From: Phycisphaerales bacterium
Lineage (GTDB): Bacteria > Planctomycetota > Phycisphaerae > Phycisphaerales > UBA1924
Reading direction: 5' to 3'
Assembly: GCA_029260395.1 (NCBI GenBank)
Contig: JAJDDJ010000018.1
Coordinates: 310,001 to 374,000, forward strand
DNA: 64,000 nucleotides
This document shows, one piece after another, positions 51,033 through 59,014 of the stretch. The notes under the pieces were generated by a model, which worked only from the letters and a program-made list of their open reading frames with translations, was not told the DNA's origin and did not search any database. Each line of letters starts with the position of its first letter. The stretch's first letter is position 1. The position numbers and the translations under genes are program-made.

Positions 51033-51599
51033 ATGAGCCGCAAGAACCCGTACGAAACGCCGAGCTACAACCAGCCCTTCGAGCCAGGGCCGCGCGACCC
51101 GTTCGCGGCGAGCACGCCATCGAGTGCGCGCACTCAGGGCAATCCGACGGGTTTGGCTGGGTTCGTGCTGTCGCTTGTAGGTCTGACCTGCTGCGGGCCG
51201 CTGTCGCTCGTGAGCCTGATTGTTTCGCTAGTGGCCTTGCGTCGAGAACCCAAAGGGCTGGCGATTGCAGGCGTGGCGATCTCGCTGGTGTCGCTGGTCA
51301 TGAATCTGGTGTTCGCTGTGATTGGGTACTTCACGCTCGCGATGATGGGCCACGGCAGCGCGGGCGCCGGGCTCGAACTGATCGTCGATTACGCGATCAT
51401 TGATGTCGAGATTCAAGAAAACGGCTCGATGCCTGCTTCGCTCGATGAACTGAGCCTGCCCGCTGATCGTGCGACCGACCCGTGGGGCAACCCGTACGAA
51501 TACTCGGTGTTCCCCGACGGCGGCGACTACAAGCTGATCTCGCTCGGGCCAGACGGCACGCTCGGCACGAGCGACGATGTGCAGCTCAACCCGCAGTAA
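51033..51599 (+). CDS. DUF4190-like membrane protein with GspG-type C-terminal domain
   Basis: This 188-residue protein starts with a disordered Pro-rich tail (1-35), then two membrane helices (about 40-65 and 78-105; LAGFVLSLVGLTCCGPLSL and GLAIAGVAISLVSLVMNLVF) typical of DUF4190. The C-terminus (about 150-188) is the calcium-loop region of major pseudopilins, TDPWGNPYEYSVFPDGGDYK then SLGPDG and GTSDDV. It lacks a prepilin cleavage motif. It looks like a fusion of a membrane anchor to a pseudopilin tail; function unknown. Confidence 0.75.
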   Translation: MSRKNPYETPSYNQPFEPGPRDPFAASTPSSARTQGNPTGLAGFVLSLVGLTCCGPLSLVSLIVSLVALRREPKGLAIAGVAISLVSLVMNLVFAVIGYFTLAMMGHGSAGAGLELIVDYAIIDVEIQENGSMPASLDELSLPADRATDPWGNPYEYSVFPDGGDYKLISLGPDGTLGTSDDVQLNPQ

Positions 51600-51611
51600 G
51601 CGACTGTCGCT

Positions 51612-52859
51612 CTACCAGAGCACGCGCGAGCGGATGGTCTCGGGGACAGCTTCGAGGCTCTGCAACGCCGCTTCTGAATCGGGCGCATCCACATCGAGCA
51701 CGACGTAGCCGACCTCGTTGTGGGTTTCGAGTCTCTGCGCGCGCACGTTGATGCCCGCTTCCGCAAGTGAAGTATTGATGCGGCCCAGCACGCCGGGCAC
51801 GTTGCGGTGAAAATGCAACACGCGGTGCAGGCCCGCCTGGGGCGGGGCATCGATCCTGGGCACGTTGACCGCGGTGCCGGTGGAGCCTGAGTTGACGAAC
51901 GAAACCAAACGCTCGGCGACGCTCTTACCGATGTCGGCCTGGGCCTCCATGGTGGAGCCGCCGATGTGGGGCGTGAGAATGACGTTGCGCATGCCGCGCA
52001 TCTCGGAGCGGAACGGGTCGTCGCGGCCCGAGGGCTCATCGGGGAAGACGTCGAGGGCCGCGCCGGCGATGCGACCGGACTCGATGGCCCTGCGGAGTGC
52101 GGGGATATCGACCACCTTGCCGCGCGCGTTGTTGATGAGCAGGGCCCCGGGCTTCATCTTCGCGATGGCGTTCGCGTCGATGAGGGTGTCGGTCTGTGCG
52201 CACGCGGGGACGTGCAGCGTGACGATGTCGCTGACGGCGAGCAGCTCATCGAGCGAATCGGTGGGCGAGGCGTTACCGAGCGGCAGCTTGGAGGCGACAT
52301 CAAAGAACCGCACGCGCATGCCCATGGATTCGGCGAGCACGGAGACCTGCGCGCCGATGTGGCCGTAGCCCACGATGCCGAGCGTTCGGCCCCGCACCTC
52401 GTGCGAGCCGTCGGCGGACTTGTCCCACGATCCGCGGTGCATCTGCTCGCTCTTCTCGAACACGCGCCGGGTGAGCATGATGGCTTCAGCGATGGTGAGT
52501 TCGGCGACCGAGCGGGTGTTGGAGAACGGGGCGTTGAAGATGGGGATGCCGTGGGCGGCGGCGGCGGAGGAATCGACCTGATCGGTCCCGATGCAGAAGC
52601 ACCCGATGGCCAGTAGCCGGCGGGCGCTGCTGAGCATGTCGAAGTTGAGCCTGGTCTTCGAGCGGATGCCCAGCACGTGCGCATCGGCGATGATGGCCGC
52701 CAGGGCCTTTCGATCGGGCGAGGCGGCGTGCCGCTCAACGGTGATGCCGTCCGCCTCGAAGACGCTGATGGCGGTATCGTGGATGTTCTCGAGCAGCACG
52801 ACGCGGAGCTTGTCTTTGGGGAACGAGGTGGGCATGGGCTGCGCCTTGAGGGAGGTCAT
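51612..52859 (-). CDS. serA: D-3-phosphoglycerate dehydrogenase
   Basis: SerA oxidises 3-phosphoglycerate to start serine synthesis in the cytoplasm. The 415-residue product aligns well by eye with E. coli SerA: AIGCFCIGTDQVD near residue 91, GIPIFNAPFSNTRSVAELTI near 110, the NAD site LGIVGYGHIGAQV near 161, FDVASKLPLGNA near 183, the catalytic His in LTPHIGGSTMEAQ near 302 and a C-terminal ACT domain (VLHFHRNVPGVLGRIN then VLDVDA) for serine feedback. glyA, which uses the serine made, lies at 61.7 kb. ATG 52859 is used; ATG 52835 is an alternative. Confidence 0.95.
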   Translation of the reverse strand: MTSLKAQPMPTSFPKDKLRVVLLENIHDTAISVFEADGITVERHAASPDRKALAAIIADAHVLGIRSKTRLNFDMLSSARRLLAIGCFCIGTDQVDSSAAAAHGIPIFNAPFSNTRSVAELTIAEAIMLTRRVFEKSEQMHRGSWDKSADGSHEVRGRTLGIVGYGHIGAQVSVLAESMGMRVRFFDVASKLPLGNASPTDSLDELLAVSDIVTLHVPACAQTDTLIDANAIAKMKPGALLINNARGKVVDIPALRRAIESGRIAGAALDVFPDEPSGRDDPFRSEMRGMRNVILTPHIGGSTMEAQADIGKSVAERLVSFVNSGSTGTAVNVPRIDAPPQAGLHRVLHFHRNVPGVLGRINTSLAEAGINVRAQRLETHNEVGYVVLDVDAPDSEAALQSLEAVPETIRSRVLW

Positions 52860-52871
52860 GGGTAGGGTACC

Positions 52872-53810
52872 TTATGGCCCGAGTTGCACGGCCCCGGTGA
52901 AGATGGCGATACCGAGCACGGCGCACAGCAGCAGGCGGTAGTAGCCGAAGGGCGCGAGCCCGTGCTTGTTGAGAAAACCAACGAGCCAGGCGATGGCGAC
53001 GGCGGCGCTGAGGGTGGCGGCCACGAGCCCCACCACAATCGGCCCCCAGCCGATGACCTCGAAGATGGTGGGCTCGCCGGACGTGACGTTCTTGTAGAGC
53101 TTGAAGACGCACGCCCCGCCGAGGGTCGGCAGACCGAGCAGGAAGCTGAACTCGGCGGCCCGCTTGGGGCGGAGGCCCACGAGCACACCGGCGGTGATGG
53201 TCATCATGCTCCGGCTTGTGCCGGGCCACATGGCGAAACACTGCATGAACCCGATGAACAGCGCGGCTCGGAAGCTGAGGTTGAGCAGGTCGTCGTCATG
53301 ATCGGGATGGGAGTCGGCATCGCTCGCCTCATCTTGTGCGCGCATCGAGCGCACTTTCCAGCGGTCGAGGGCGATCATGTACACGCCGCCGAGTGCGAGG
53401 GCGGTGAGGACGGGACCGGCGAAGAAGAGCTTGGACTCGATCCAGGCGTCGAGCAGCACGCCGAGGATGGCTGCGGGCATGAACGCGATGATGATGCACA
53501 GCGCGAGCCGAAGGCCCGCGGGGTCTTGGCCCAGCAGGCCCTTGATCATCTGCAAAACGCGGGCCCGGTACAGCCCGAGCACGGCGAGGATCGCCCCGCC
53601 TTGGATGACGATGTTGAAGGTGTCGATCGCGGCCTTGGTCTGCGGATCGCCATCGAGGCCCATGAGCGACGATGCGAGGATCAGATGCCCGGTGGAACTG
53701 ACGGGCAGGTACTCGGTGATGCCCTCGACGATGCCGAGCACCGCGGCGTGCCACATCTGGACGCTCTGGGCGGCGGCGGCCGGATCAATAAGAGGTGCCA
53801 GTGGCAGCAT
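52872..53810 (-). CDS. uppP: Undecaprenyl-diphosphatase UppP (BacA)
   Basis: UppP dephosphorylates undecaprenyl diphosphate to recycle the lipid carrier for peptidoglycan and surface glycans. The 312-residue membrane protein has both signatures, EGITEYLPVSSTGHLILAS near residue 29 and MWPGTSRSMMTITAGVLVG near 188, with about eight hydrophobic helices. An Asp/His-rich loop (QDEASDADSHPDHDDD) near 155 is an insertion. ATG 53810 gives the usual family start; the frame is open much further upstream without similarity. It is divergent from an RNA methyltransferase gene. Confidence 0.94.
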   Translation of the reverse strand: MLPLAPLIDPAAAAQSVQMWHAAVLGIVEGITEYLPVSSTGHLILASSLMGLDGDPQTKAAIDTFNIVIQGGAILAVLGLYRARVLQMIKGLLGQDPAGLRLALCIIIAFMPAAILGVLLDAWIESKLFFAGPVLTALALGGVYMIALDRWKVRSMRAQDEASDADSHPDHDDDLLNLSFRAALFIGFMQCFAMWPGTSRSMMTITAGVLVGLRPKRAAEFSFLLGLPTLGGACVFKLYKNVTSGEPTIFEVIGWGPIVVGLVAATLSAAVAIAWLVGFLNKHGLAPFGYYRLLLCAVLGIAIFTGAVQLGP

Positions 53811-53864
53811 GAACGGTGGGAATCCTGCAAAAAGCGTCTTTGGGAGCGAACCGAGCGCCGAGTG

Positions 53865-53870
53865 TAGCCT
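53865..53870 (+). promoter_or_regulatory. -10 TAGCCT of a predicted leaderless promoter
   Basis: TAGCCT lies six bases before GTG 53877 and no ribosome site is seen. Weaker than the TACACT cases because the hexamer is farther from consensus. Confidence 0.4.
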
Positions 53871-53876
53871 TCGGGC

Positions 53877-54710
53877 GTGCCAGCTCTGGACTTGATCGAG
53901 ATTGACGATCCCGCGGATGAGCGGCTGGTGGTGTATCGCAATCAGAAAGATGCGTGGCTTGCGGTGCAGCGGGGTGATGCGCCGGCGGCTCGGTCGGCTG
54001 GGCTGTTCATGGCCGAGGGAGAGTTGGTCGTGCGCACGCTGATCGATTCGCCGAGGCAGGTTCACAGCGTGCTCGTGGCGGAGAACCGCGTAGACACGAT
54101 GCGTGACGTGCTGGCGGGGGCGGGAGCGCCGGTGTACGTGGTGCCCAGGCCGGTGCTGGCTGAGGTTGTGGGCTTTGACATGCACCGGGGGGTGCTGGCG
54201 GCGGGGTACCGGGGCGAATTGCCGCCGCTTGAAGAGGTGCTCGGCCAGAGCCGAACGCTGGTGGTGCTGGAGGGGATCGCCAACCACGACAACGTGGGCG
54301 GGATTTTTCGGTCCGCGGCGGCGCTGGCTGGGGCCGATTCGGTGGGCGTGGTGCTGTGCCCGCGCTGCTGCGATCCGCTGTACCGCAAGGCGGTGCGGGT
54401 CTCCATGGGGACGGCCCTGCGGGTGCGATGGACGGTGGCCGAGGAGTGGCCCGGATGCCTGGATGTGATGCGAGAGCGGGGCTTTGAGACGCTGGCGATG
54501 ACGCCGAGCGAGGGCTCGGTCGATTTGAACGAGTTTGAGCCCGTCGGCAAACGGGCGGTGGTGCTGGGCGCTGAGGGGCCTGGGCTGAGTGACGCAGCGA
54601 TGGAGCGATGTACGCAGCGTGTTCGGATATCGATCGATGGCTCGGTGGATTCACTGAACGTGGCGGTGGCTGGGGCTATTGCCCTGGCGCGGGTGTGCAG
54701 GCCTGACTAG
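53877..54710 (+). CDS. SpoU/TrmH-family RNA 2'-O-methyltransferase
   Basis: This 277-residue protein has a substrate-binding N-terminal domain (about 20-110, LFMAEGELVVRTLIDSPRQV then VLAGYRG) and the knotted SPOUT domain: motif 1 GIANHDNVGGIFRSAAAL near 136, motif 2 VVLGAEGPGLSD near 228 and motif 3 ISIDGSVDSLNVAVAGAIAL near 250. It methylates a ribose in tRNA or rRNA; the exact target cannot be read from sequence. GTG 53877 is supported by the TAGCCT six bases upstream. Confidence 0.9.
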   Translation: MPALDLIEIDDPADERLVVYRNQKDAWLAVQRGDAPAARSAGLFMAEGELVVRTLIDSPRQVHSVLVAENRVDTMRDVLAGAGAPVYVVPRPVLAEVVGFDMHRGVLAAGYRGELPPLEEVLGQSRTLVVLEGIANHDNVGGIFRSAAALAGADSVGVVLCPRCCDPLYRKAVRVSMGTALRVRWTVAEEWPGCLDVMRERGFETLAMTPSEGSVDLNEFEPVGKRAVVLGAEGPGLSDAAMERCTQRVRISIDGSVDSLNVAVAGAIALARVCRPD

Positions 54711-54782
54711 CAGGACGTGGCCGGGGTCGGCCGGAACCTGGTTGGGACTGTGAGCGTCTGAACCTTTGGTGGCGGCAGCCCA

Positions 54783-54788
54783 TAGAAT
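54783..54788 (+). promoter_or_regulatory. -10 TAGAAT for thioredoxin-fold gene
   Basis: TAGAAT (five of six bases match TATAAT) stands 63 bases before ATG 54852, giving a leader of about 57 bases with GGAAGGA near the start. The -35 is not clear. Confidence 0.4.
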
Positions 54789-54851
54789 TGGTCGGCAGCG
54801 ATGATGCGCCCATAACTGACGATTTGCAGACCAGCAGCGGAAGGAACCCGG

Positions 54852-56264
54852 ATGACCCTCAGCACGTGCAAGCGATGGACCGCAGCGATCACGACCGGCG
54901 CGGCGCTCACGGCCACGATGGCGGCCCACGGCCAGATCGGCAGCTCAGTAAGCGGCGCTGTGGACGACGGGATCGCGCGCGAAGCGATCGGCGCGCGCGC
55001 GGATCGCCTCAAGGCGATGGAGCTCGAACCGTTCGATGCGGAGTTGTGGGGCAAGCTCACCGAGTGGTCTGGCGAGCCGGTGACGGCGGCGAGCACGGAT
55101 GGCAAGGTTGTGCTGATCGGAACGTGGGCCTCTTGGAACCCAACCTCGACTCGATCGCTGGCGGCGCTGGACCGGCTTGCCAAACAGCACGCGGACGACG
55201 GCTTGGTCGTGCTCGGGCTGCACCATCCAACTGGCTGGGAGAGCGCGGGCGCGAGTGCAGCGCGGATGAGCTTTGCAAGTGCGCACGATGCAGACGGGGC
55301 GTGGCGCACGGGACTGGACATCGACCAGGACCCGGATTTCTACTTGATCGACCGGGCGGGTCAGCTGCGGTTTGCGGACATTCATACCTCAGCGTTAAGC
55401 AAGGCTGTGGACACGCTGCTGGCCGAGACGATCAGCGACGCAGCGGGCACAAGGGCCGGGCTCGAAAGTGCTGCTGCGCAGCGAGAACAAGACTTCCGCA
55501 GAACGCGGGCGCTGACTCGCACTGTTGAAATGGTGAACATCCCGTCTGTGTCGTTCACTGCCCCGAGTGCCGAGGCGTACAACGACGTGAAGTGGCCCGA
55601 ATCGCCCGAGATGAAGGGCGATGAGAACAGCAACCGCCGGGGCCAGGAGGATTGGGTGCCTCAGGCGTTCGCGCTGCCGGATGCGGGCATGTACCCCCCG
55701 GGCAAGCCTGATACCAACGGCAAGTTGATGGTGGTGTACTTCTGGAACCACGAGATGAAGGGCCGGGCGCGCGAGTTCATGCGCACGTTCGTGCCGCAGG
55801 TCGACCTGCTGGGCAGGCAGTACGGGCGTGATGTTGAGTTCGTGGGCTTGCTTACGGAGTTCGAGAACGACAACAACAACCGACGCAACGGCGATGACAA
55901 CGAGGACTGGGACCCGGCCAAGCTGAGGACCGTCGTCGAGCAGACGCACCGGACGCACAACCTCAAGCACCCGCTGATCATCGATGACCCGGGGTTCTCG
56001 CTTCAGACCGTCCTTCGGAGCCCCGCCACTCGCGGCCAGCGCAACTCTCGCGACGAGTACGCCTGGCCCTACGCAGCCATCGTGACCTCCGACGGGCTTG
56101 TGCGTTGGGGCGGGTACGTTGGGCCCGAGTTCCGCCAGTCCGACGAGGTCGCGGGCTACGACGATTTCATCCTGGCGTTGCAGCGGATGATCGACCGCGA
56201 CCCGGGTGTGAAGGCCCGGCGCAAGGCCGAGGCGGCATACATCCGCGAGCACGGTGGCGGCTGA
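54852..56264 (+). CDS. Exported double thioredoxin-fold protein without redox cysteines
   Basis: This 470-residue exported protein (signal peptide residues 1-27, ending AAHG-Q) starts at ATG 54852 behind GGAAGGA. Residues about 60-195 look like a TlpA/thioredoxin domain: KVVLIGTWASWNPTSTRSLAALDRLA stands where WCxxC would be, then FYLIDRAGQLRF. A second thioredoxin-like domain (about 285-450) has LMVVYFWNHEMKGRAREFM in the same position and ends with GLVRWGGYVG. Both CxxC pairs are missing and the mature protein appears to have no Cys at these sites. A structural or binding role is more likely than disulfide exchange. Confidence 0.72.
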   Translation: MTLSTCKRWTAAITTGAALTATMAAHGQIGSSVSGAVDDGIAREAIGARADRLKAMELEPFDAELWGKLTEWSGEPVTAASTDGKVVLIGTWASWNPTSTRSLAALDRLAKQHADDGLVVLGLHHPTGWESAGASAARMSFASAHDADGAWRTGLDIDQDPDFYLIDRAGQLRFADIHTSALSKAVDTLLAETISDAAGTRAGLESAAAQREQDFRRTRALTRTVEMVNIPSVSFTAPSAEAYNDVKWPESPEMKGDENSNRRGQEDWVPQAFALPDAGMYPPGKPDTNGKLMVVYFWNHEMKGRAREFMRTFVPQVDLLGRQYGRDVEFVGLLTEFENDNNNRRNGDDNEDWDPAKLRTVVEQTHRTHNLKHPLIIDDPGFSLQTVLRSPATRGQRNSRDEYAWPYAAIVTSDGLVRWGGYVGPEFRQSDEVAGYDDFILALQRMIDRDPGVKARRKAEAAYIREHGGG

Positions 56265-56269
56265 TAGCG

Positions 56270-56797
56270 TTGATTCCTGAAGGGCTGTTGCTCCCGATCC
56301 ATGTGGTGCTCGTCGAGCCGGAGATCCCGAACAACACGGGTTCGATCGGTCGGACATGCGTTGCGGTGGGCGCACGGTTGCACTTGGTTCATCCCCTGGC
56401 CTTCGACATTGATGAGAAGGCGTGCAGGCGGGCCGGGCTCGACTACTGGCCAAGGCTGAGCTTGGCCGAGCACGACACCTGGGAGGCGTACAAAGCGAGC
56501 ACGGATGCGGCGGGCGCCCGTCGGTGGTCGCTGACGACCCGTGCCGAGCGGTCGGTGCATGACGCGGCGTTCGAGCCGGGCGACCATTTGGTGTTCGGGC
56601 GGGAGTCAAGCGGGCTGGCCGAGCACCAACTCGAACCCGAACGCCGGTTGGCGCTGCCCATGGCCCCGGGCGAGCGGTCGTTGAACCTGTCGAACGCGGC
56701 GTCGGCCGTGCTGTACGAGGTCGTTCGGCAGTTCGCAGCTCGGCGGATCGTGCGGGTCGAGGGCACGCGGCTTGGCCCGGTGGCGAGAGGCGAGTGA
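56270..56797 (+). CDS. trmL: tRNA (cytidine/uridine-2'-O)-methyltransferase, TrmL-like
   Basis: This SPOUT methyltransferase modifies the wobble ribose of tRNA-Leu in characterised homologues. PIHVVLVEPEIPNNTGSIGRTC matches the TrmL N-terminus, followed by LHLVHPLAFDIDEKACRRAGLDYW, VFGRESSGL near 112 and ERSLNLSNAASAVLYEV near 140. The start is uncertain: TTG 56270 gives 175 residues, TTG 56288 sits closer to the conserved start but has poor spacing to GAAGGG. It follows the thioredoxin-fold gene by 5 bp. Confidence 0.86.
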   Translation: MIPEGLLLPIHVVLVEPEIPNNTGSIGRTCVAVGARLHLVHPLAFDIDEKACRRAGLDYWPRLSLAEHDTWEAYKASTDAAGARRWSLTTRAERSVHDAAFEPGDHLVFGRESSGLAEHQLEPERRLALPMAPGERSLNLSNAASAVLYEVVRQFAARRIVRVEGTRLGPVARGE

Positions 56798-56814
56798 ACG
56801 TCGGACAGAGCCGG

Positions 56815-56820
56815 TACACT
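56815..56820 (+). promoter_or_regulatory. -10 TACACT of a predicted leaderless promoter
   Basis: GGTACACT then TGGGCC precede ATG 56827, so the hexamer is six bases from the start; the same GGTACACT occurs before GTG 29041. It lies 15 bases after the trmL-like stop. Confidence 0.5.
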
Positions 56821-56826
56821 TGGGCC

Positions 56827-57075
56827 ATGAAGCTTCGGAGTGAACAAGGTCGGCAAGGTGTGCGCAGGGCGGCGCTGGCAGCGGTGCTGGTCGCGAGCGC
56901 AGCGAGCTGCGGTGTTCTGAGCGGGTGCGCTAAGCCGTTGCTTTCGCCGAGAGAACCTCGGAGCCAGTACAGCCGCTACGACTTGGTGCGGAACCAGTAC
57001 TCGCCCCAATATCTTGAAGACGAGTTCGGTCGGCGCATCCCGAATCTGCGGGGCCGACTGCTCGAACAGCAGTAG
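56827..57075 (+). CDS. Small predicted lipoprotein
   Basis: This 82-residue protein has a basic start, a hydrophobic segment (about 14-27) and a lipobox LSGC at about 32-35. The short mature part (SQYSRYDLVRNQYSPQYLED then EFGRRIPNLRGRLL) is Tyr/Arg-rich with no recognised domain. A predicted leaderless promoter immediately precedes ATG 56827. Function unknown; probably a small envelope component. Confidence 0.68.
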   Translation: MKLRSEQGRQGVRRAALAAVLVASAASCGVLSGCAKPLLSPREPRSQYSRYDLVRNQYSPQYLEDEFGRRIPNLRGRLLEQQ

Positions 57076-57200
57076 CTGGTCCGAGTGCGCATCGGTGGAA
57101 CGTCCGAAAGTGCGCGCGAAGAGTACGAAATTCAATCGCTGTGACCCGCGAGCGCCGATACGACGCTAAGTTTCATAGAGCGTTGCGCGGAGTTCGATTC

Positions 57201-57872
57201 ATGTCCCAGCCGAGTACCCCGATCACAACCCAATCATCCAACACGCCGATGTCGATCCGCACGAAAGCTGTTTGGGCTTCGCTAGCGAGCGGCATGGTTG
57301 TGGTGACGGGGGTTCTGGCACTCATGGACCCTGGGGGCTCGTTCGGACCTCGCGGGGTAAACCTTCCCGCGCTGGCGGCGGCAGCAGGAACTACGTCGCT
57401 TGAGACGATCTTTCAGACACGCGAGCCCGAGGCGGCGTGGAAAGCGATTGTGATCCACCACGCGGCAGCGCCGTATGCGACGGCCGAGTCGCTCGACGAG
57501 AGCCACCGTCGGCAAGGGCTGACTGGCCTTGGGCACCACTTCATCGTGGGCAACAACAACGGGCTGGGCGACGGCGAGATCCACGCGGGCTACCGCTGGC
57601 TCGACCAACTGCCCGGCGCGCACGCGGCCGGCGAGCACGGCGACTGGTACAACCGCAACGCGATCGGCATCGTGCTGGTGGGCAGCGGGGACCGCCGCGC
57701 GTTCACGGACCAGCAGATGGCCCGTCTGGTGGACCTTGTTTCAGCCCTGAGCCGGCGTTACGGGATTCCCCCGGAATCCGTCGTGCTGCACAGCGATATC
57801 GCACCGACGACCAGCCCGGGGCGTTTTTTCCCGGCTGCGGCGTTCCGCGAGGCGCTGGATTCCCAACGATAG
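57201..57872 (+). CDS. Amidase_2/PGRP-fold peptidoglycan-binding protein with Ser at third zinc position
   Basis: This 223-residue protein starts at ATG 57201, with GGAG eight bases upstream. One membrane helix (about 20-42) anchors a periplasmic N-acetylmuramoyl-L-alanine amidase (type 2) fold: KAIVIHHAAAPYATA near residue 77 provides the first zinc His, LTGLGHHFIVGNNNGLGDGE the central part, and VVLHSDIAPTTSPGRFFP near 196 the second His. The third ligand, normally Cys or Asp before PG, is Ser here, as in non-catalytic animal PGRPs. It may bind peptidoglycan without cutting it. Activity is therefore uncertain. Confidence 0.82.
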   Translation: MSQPSTPITTQSSNTPMSIRTKAVWASLASGMVVVTGVLALMDPGGSFGPRGVNLPALAAAAGTTSLETIFQTREPEAAWKAIVIHHAAAPYATAESLDESHRRQGLTGLGHHFIVGNNNGLGDGEIHAGYRWLDQLPGAHAAGEHGDWYNRNAIGIVLVGSGDRRAFTDQQMARLVDLVSALSRRYGIPPESVVLHSDIAPTTSPGRFFPAAAFREALDSQR

Positions 57873-58075
57873 AGCCTGATGGCGAAGGCTGGTTTCAGGC
57901 AGCGCCTGTGCCCCCGGCGGGCCGGGATCGCGTAGTATCGCCATCGCCCTGTGAGCGGCCCACTGGCTGATTGCGGGGCGAACGGTCCCGCGTCCGGATG
58001 GCGAGGGAGTTGAGCTTCTGGACGGGTGGGGTTGGCCTGCGAGAAAGCCGGGCCGCGTGACGAGGGGTTGCATCG

Positions 58076-58954
58076 GTGCCACCGCTGAAGAAGGGTGACG
58101 TTATCGACGGGTACCGGGTGCTGTCCGAGATCGGGCGGGGCGCGGCGTCGGTCATCTACTTGGCGCAGGAGCAGAAGACCAAGCAGGTGTGGGCCCTCAA
58201 GCAGGTCGAGAAGAACACGGACAAAGACCAGCGGTTCTTGGACCAAGCCGAGGCGGAGTACAAGGTCGCCCAGGCGATCAACCACCCGGGCATTCGGCGG
58301 ATCAACCGCCTGTTCAAGAAGGGCTCGTTCCTTTCGGTGCGCGAGCTGTATTTGGTAATGGAGTTCGTGGACGGGATCAGCCTGGACTCGTCTCCGCCCA
58401 AGACGTTTGAGTCGGCGTGCGCCATCTTCTTTCAGGTGGCCGATGCGATGACCGCGATGCACGACGCGGGCTTTGTGCACGCGGACATGAAGCCGAACAA
58501 CGTGGTCGTGGATCCCAATGGCAAGGCGCGGATCATCGACCTTGGCCAGTCGTGCAGGATCGGGACGGTCAAGCCACGGATTCAGGGCACGCCGGACTAC
58601 ATCGCACCCGAGCAGGTACATCGCCGACCGATCACGCCCGCAACGGATGTGTACAACCTTGGCGCGACGATGTATTGGGTGCTGACGCGCCAGCACATTC
58701 CGACAGCGCTGGGCAAGGGCGACTCGCTCGTGGGTTCGTTGGACGATGCACTGATCGAAAAGCCCAAGCCCGCAAGCGAGTTGAACGCACGGATCCATCC
58801 AAGGCTCAGCGACCTCATCATGCAGTGCGTAGAGGTGGAGCCGGCCAAGCGGCCGCCCTCGATGCGGCACGTGGCGGCGGGCCTGAACCTTGTGCAGGGC
58901 ATTCTGGCGGCCAAGGGCAGCGGCGCCGCGGCGCTGGCCGATGAGCTGGACTAG
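58076..58954 (+). CDS. Serine/threonine protein kinase, Hanks type
   Basis: This 292-residue soluble kinase domain starts at GTG 58076. It has the glycine loop EIGRGAASVIYLA near 18, the ATP lysine in WALKQVEK near 42, catalytic loop HADMKPNNVVV near 135 (Asp and Asn kept, but the Arg of HRD is Ala), DLG in place of DFG near 155, GTPDYIAPEQ near 170 and DVYNLGATMYWVLT near 190. No membrane or sensor domain follows, unlike many PknB-type kinases. The non-RD loop implies no activation-loop control through that Arg. The next gene, a phosphatase-like protein, is in the same frame after a single TAG. Confidence 0.9.
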   Translation: MPPLKKGDVIDGYRVLSEIGRGAASVIYLAQEQKTKQVWALKQVEKNTDKDQRFLDQAEAEYKVAQAINHPGIRRINRLFKKGSFLSVRELYLVMEFVDGISLDSSPPKTFESACAIFFQVADAMTAMHDAGFVHADMKPNNVVVDPNGKARIIDLGQSCRIGTVKPRIQGTPDYIAPEQVHRRPITPATDVYNLGATMYWVLTRQHIPTALGKGDSLVGSLDDALIEKPKPASELNARIHPRLSDLIMQCVEVEPAKRPPSMRHVAAGLNLVQGILAAKGSGAAALADELD

Positions 58955-59014
58955 CGCCGGAGAGCCCGCATCGAACCACCCGAGACCAAGTTTGACCTGA
59001 ACGATCCCGACGCC

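Noticed and set aside
57180-57200. tRNA-like TTCGATTC stretch
   Set aside because: No cloverleaf arms could be paired around it; it is the leader of the amidase-fold gene. No other tRNA-like segment was found.
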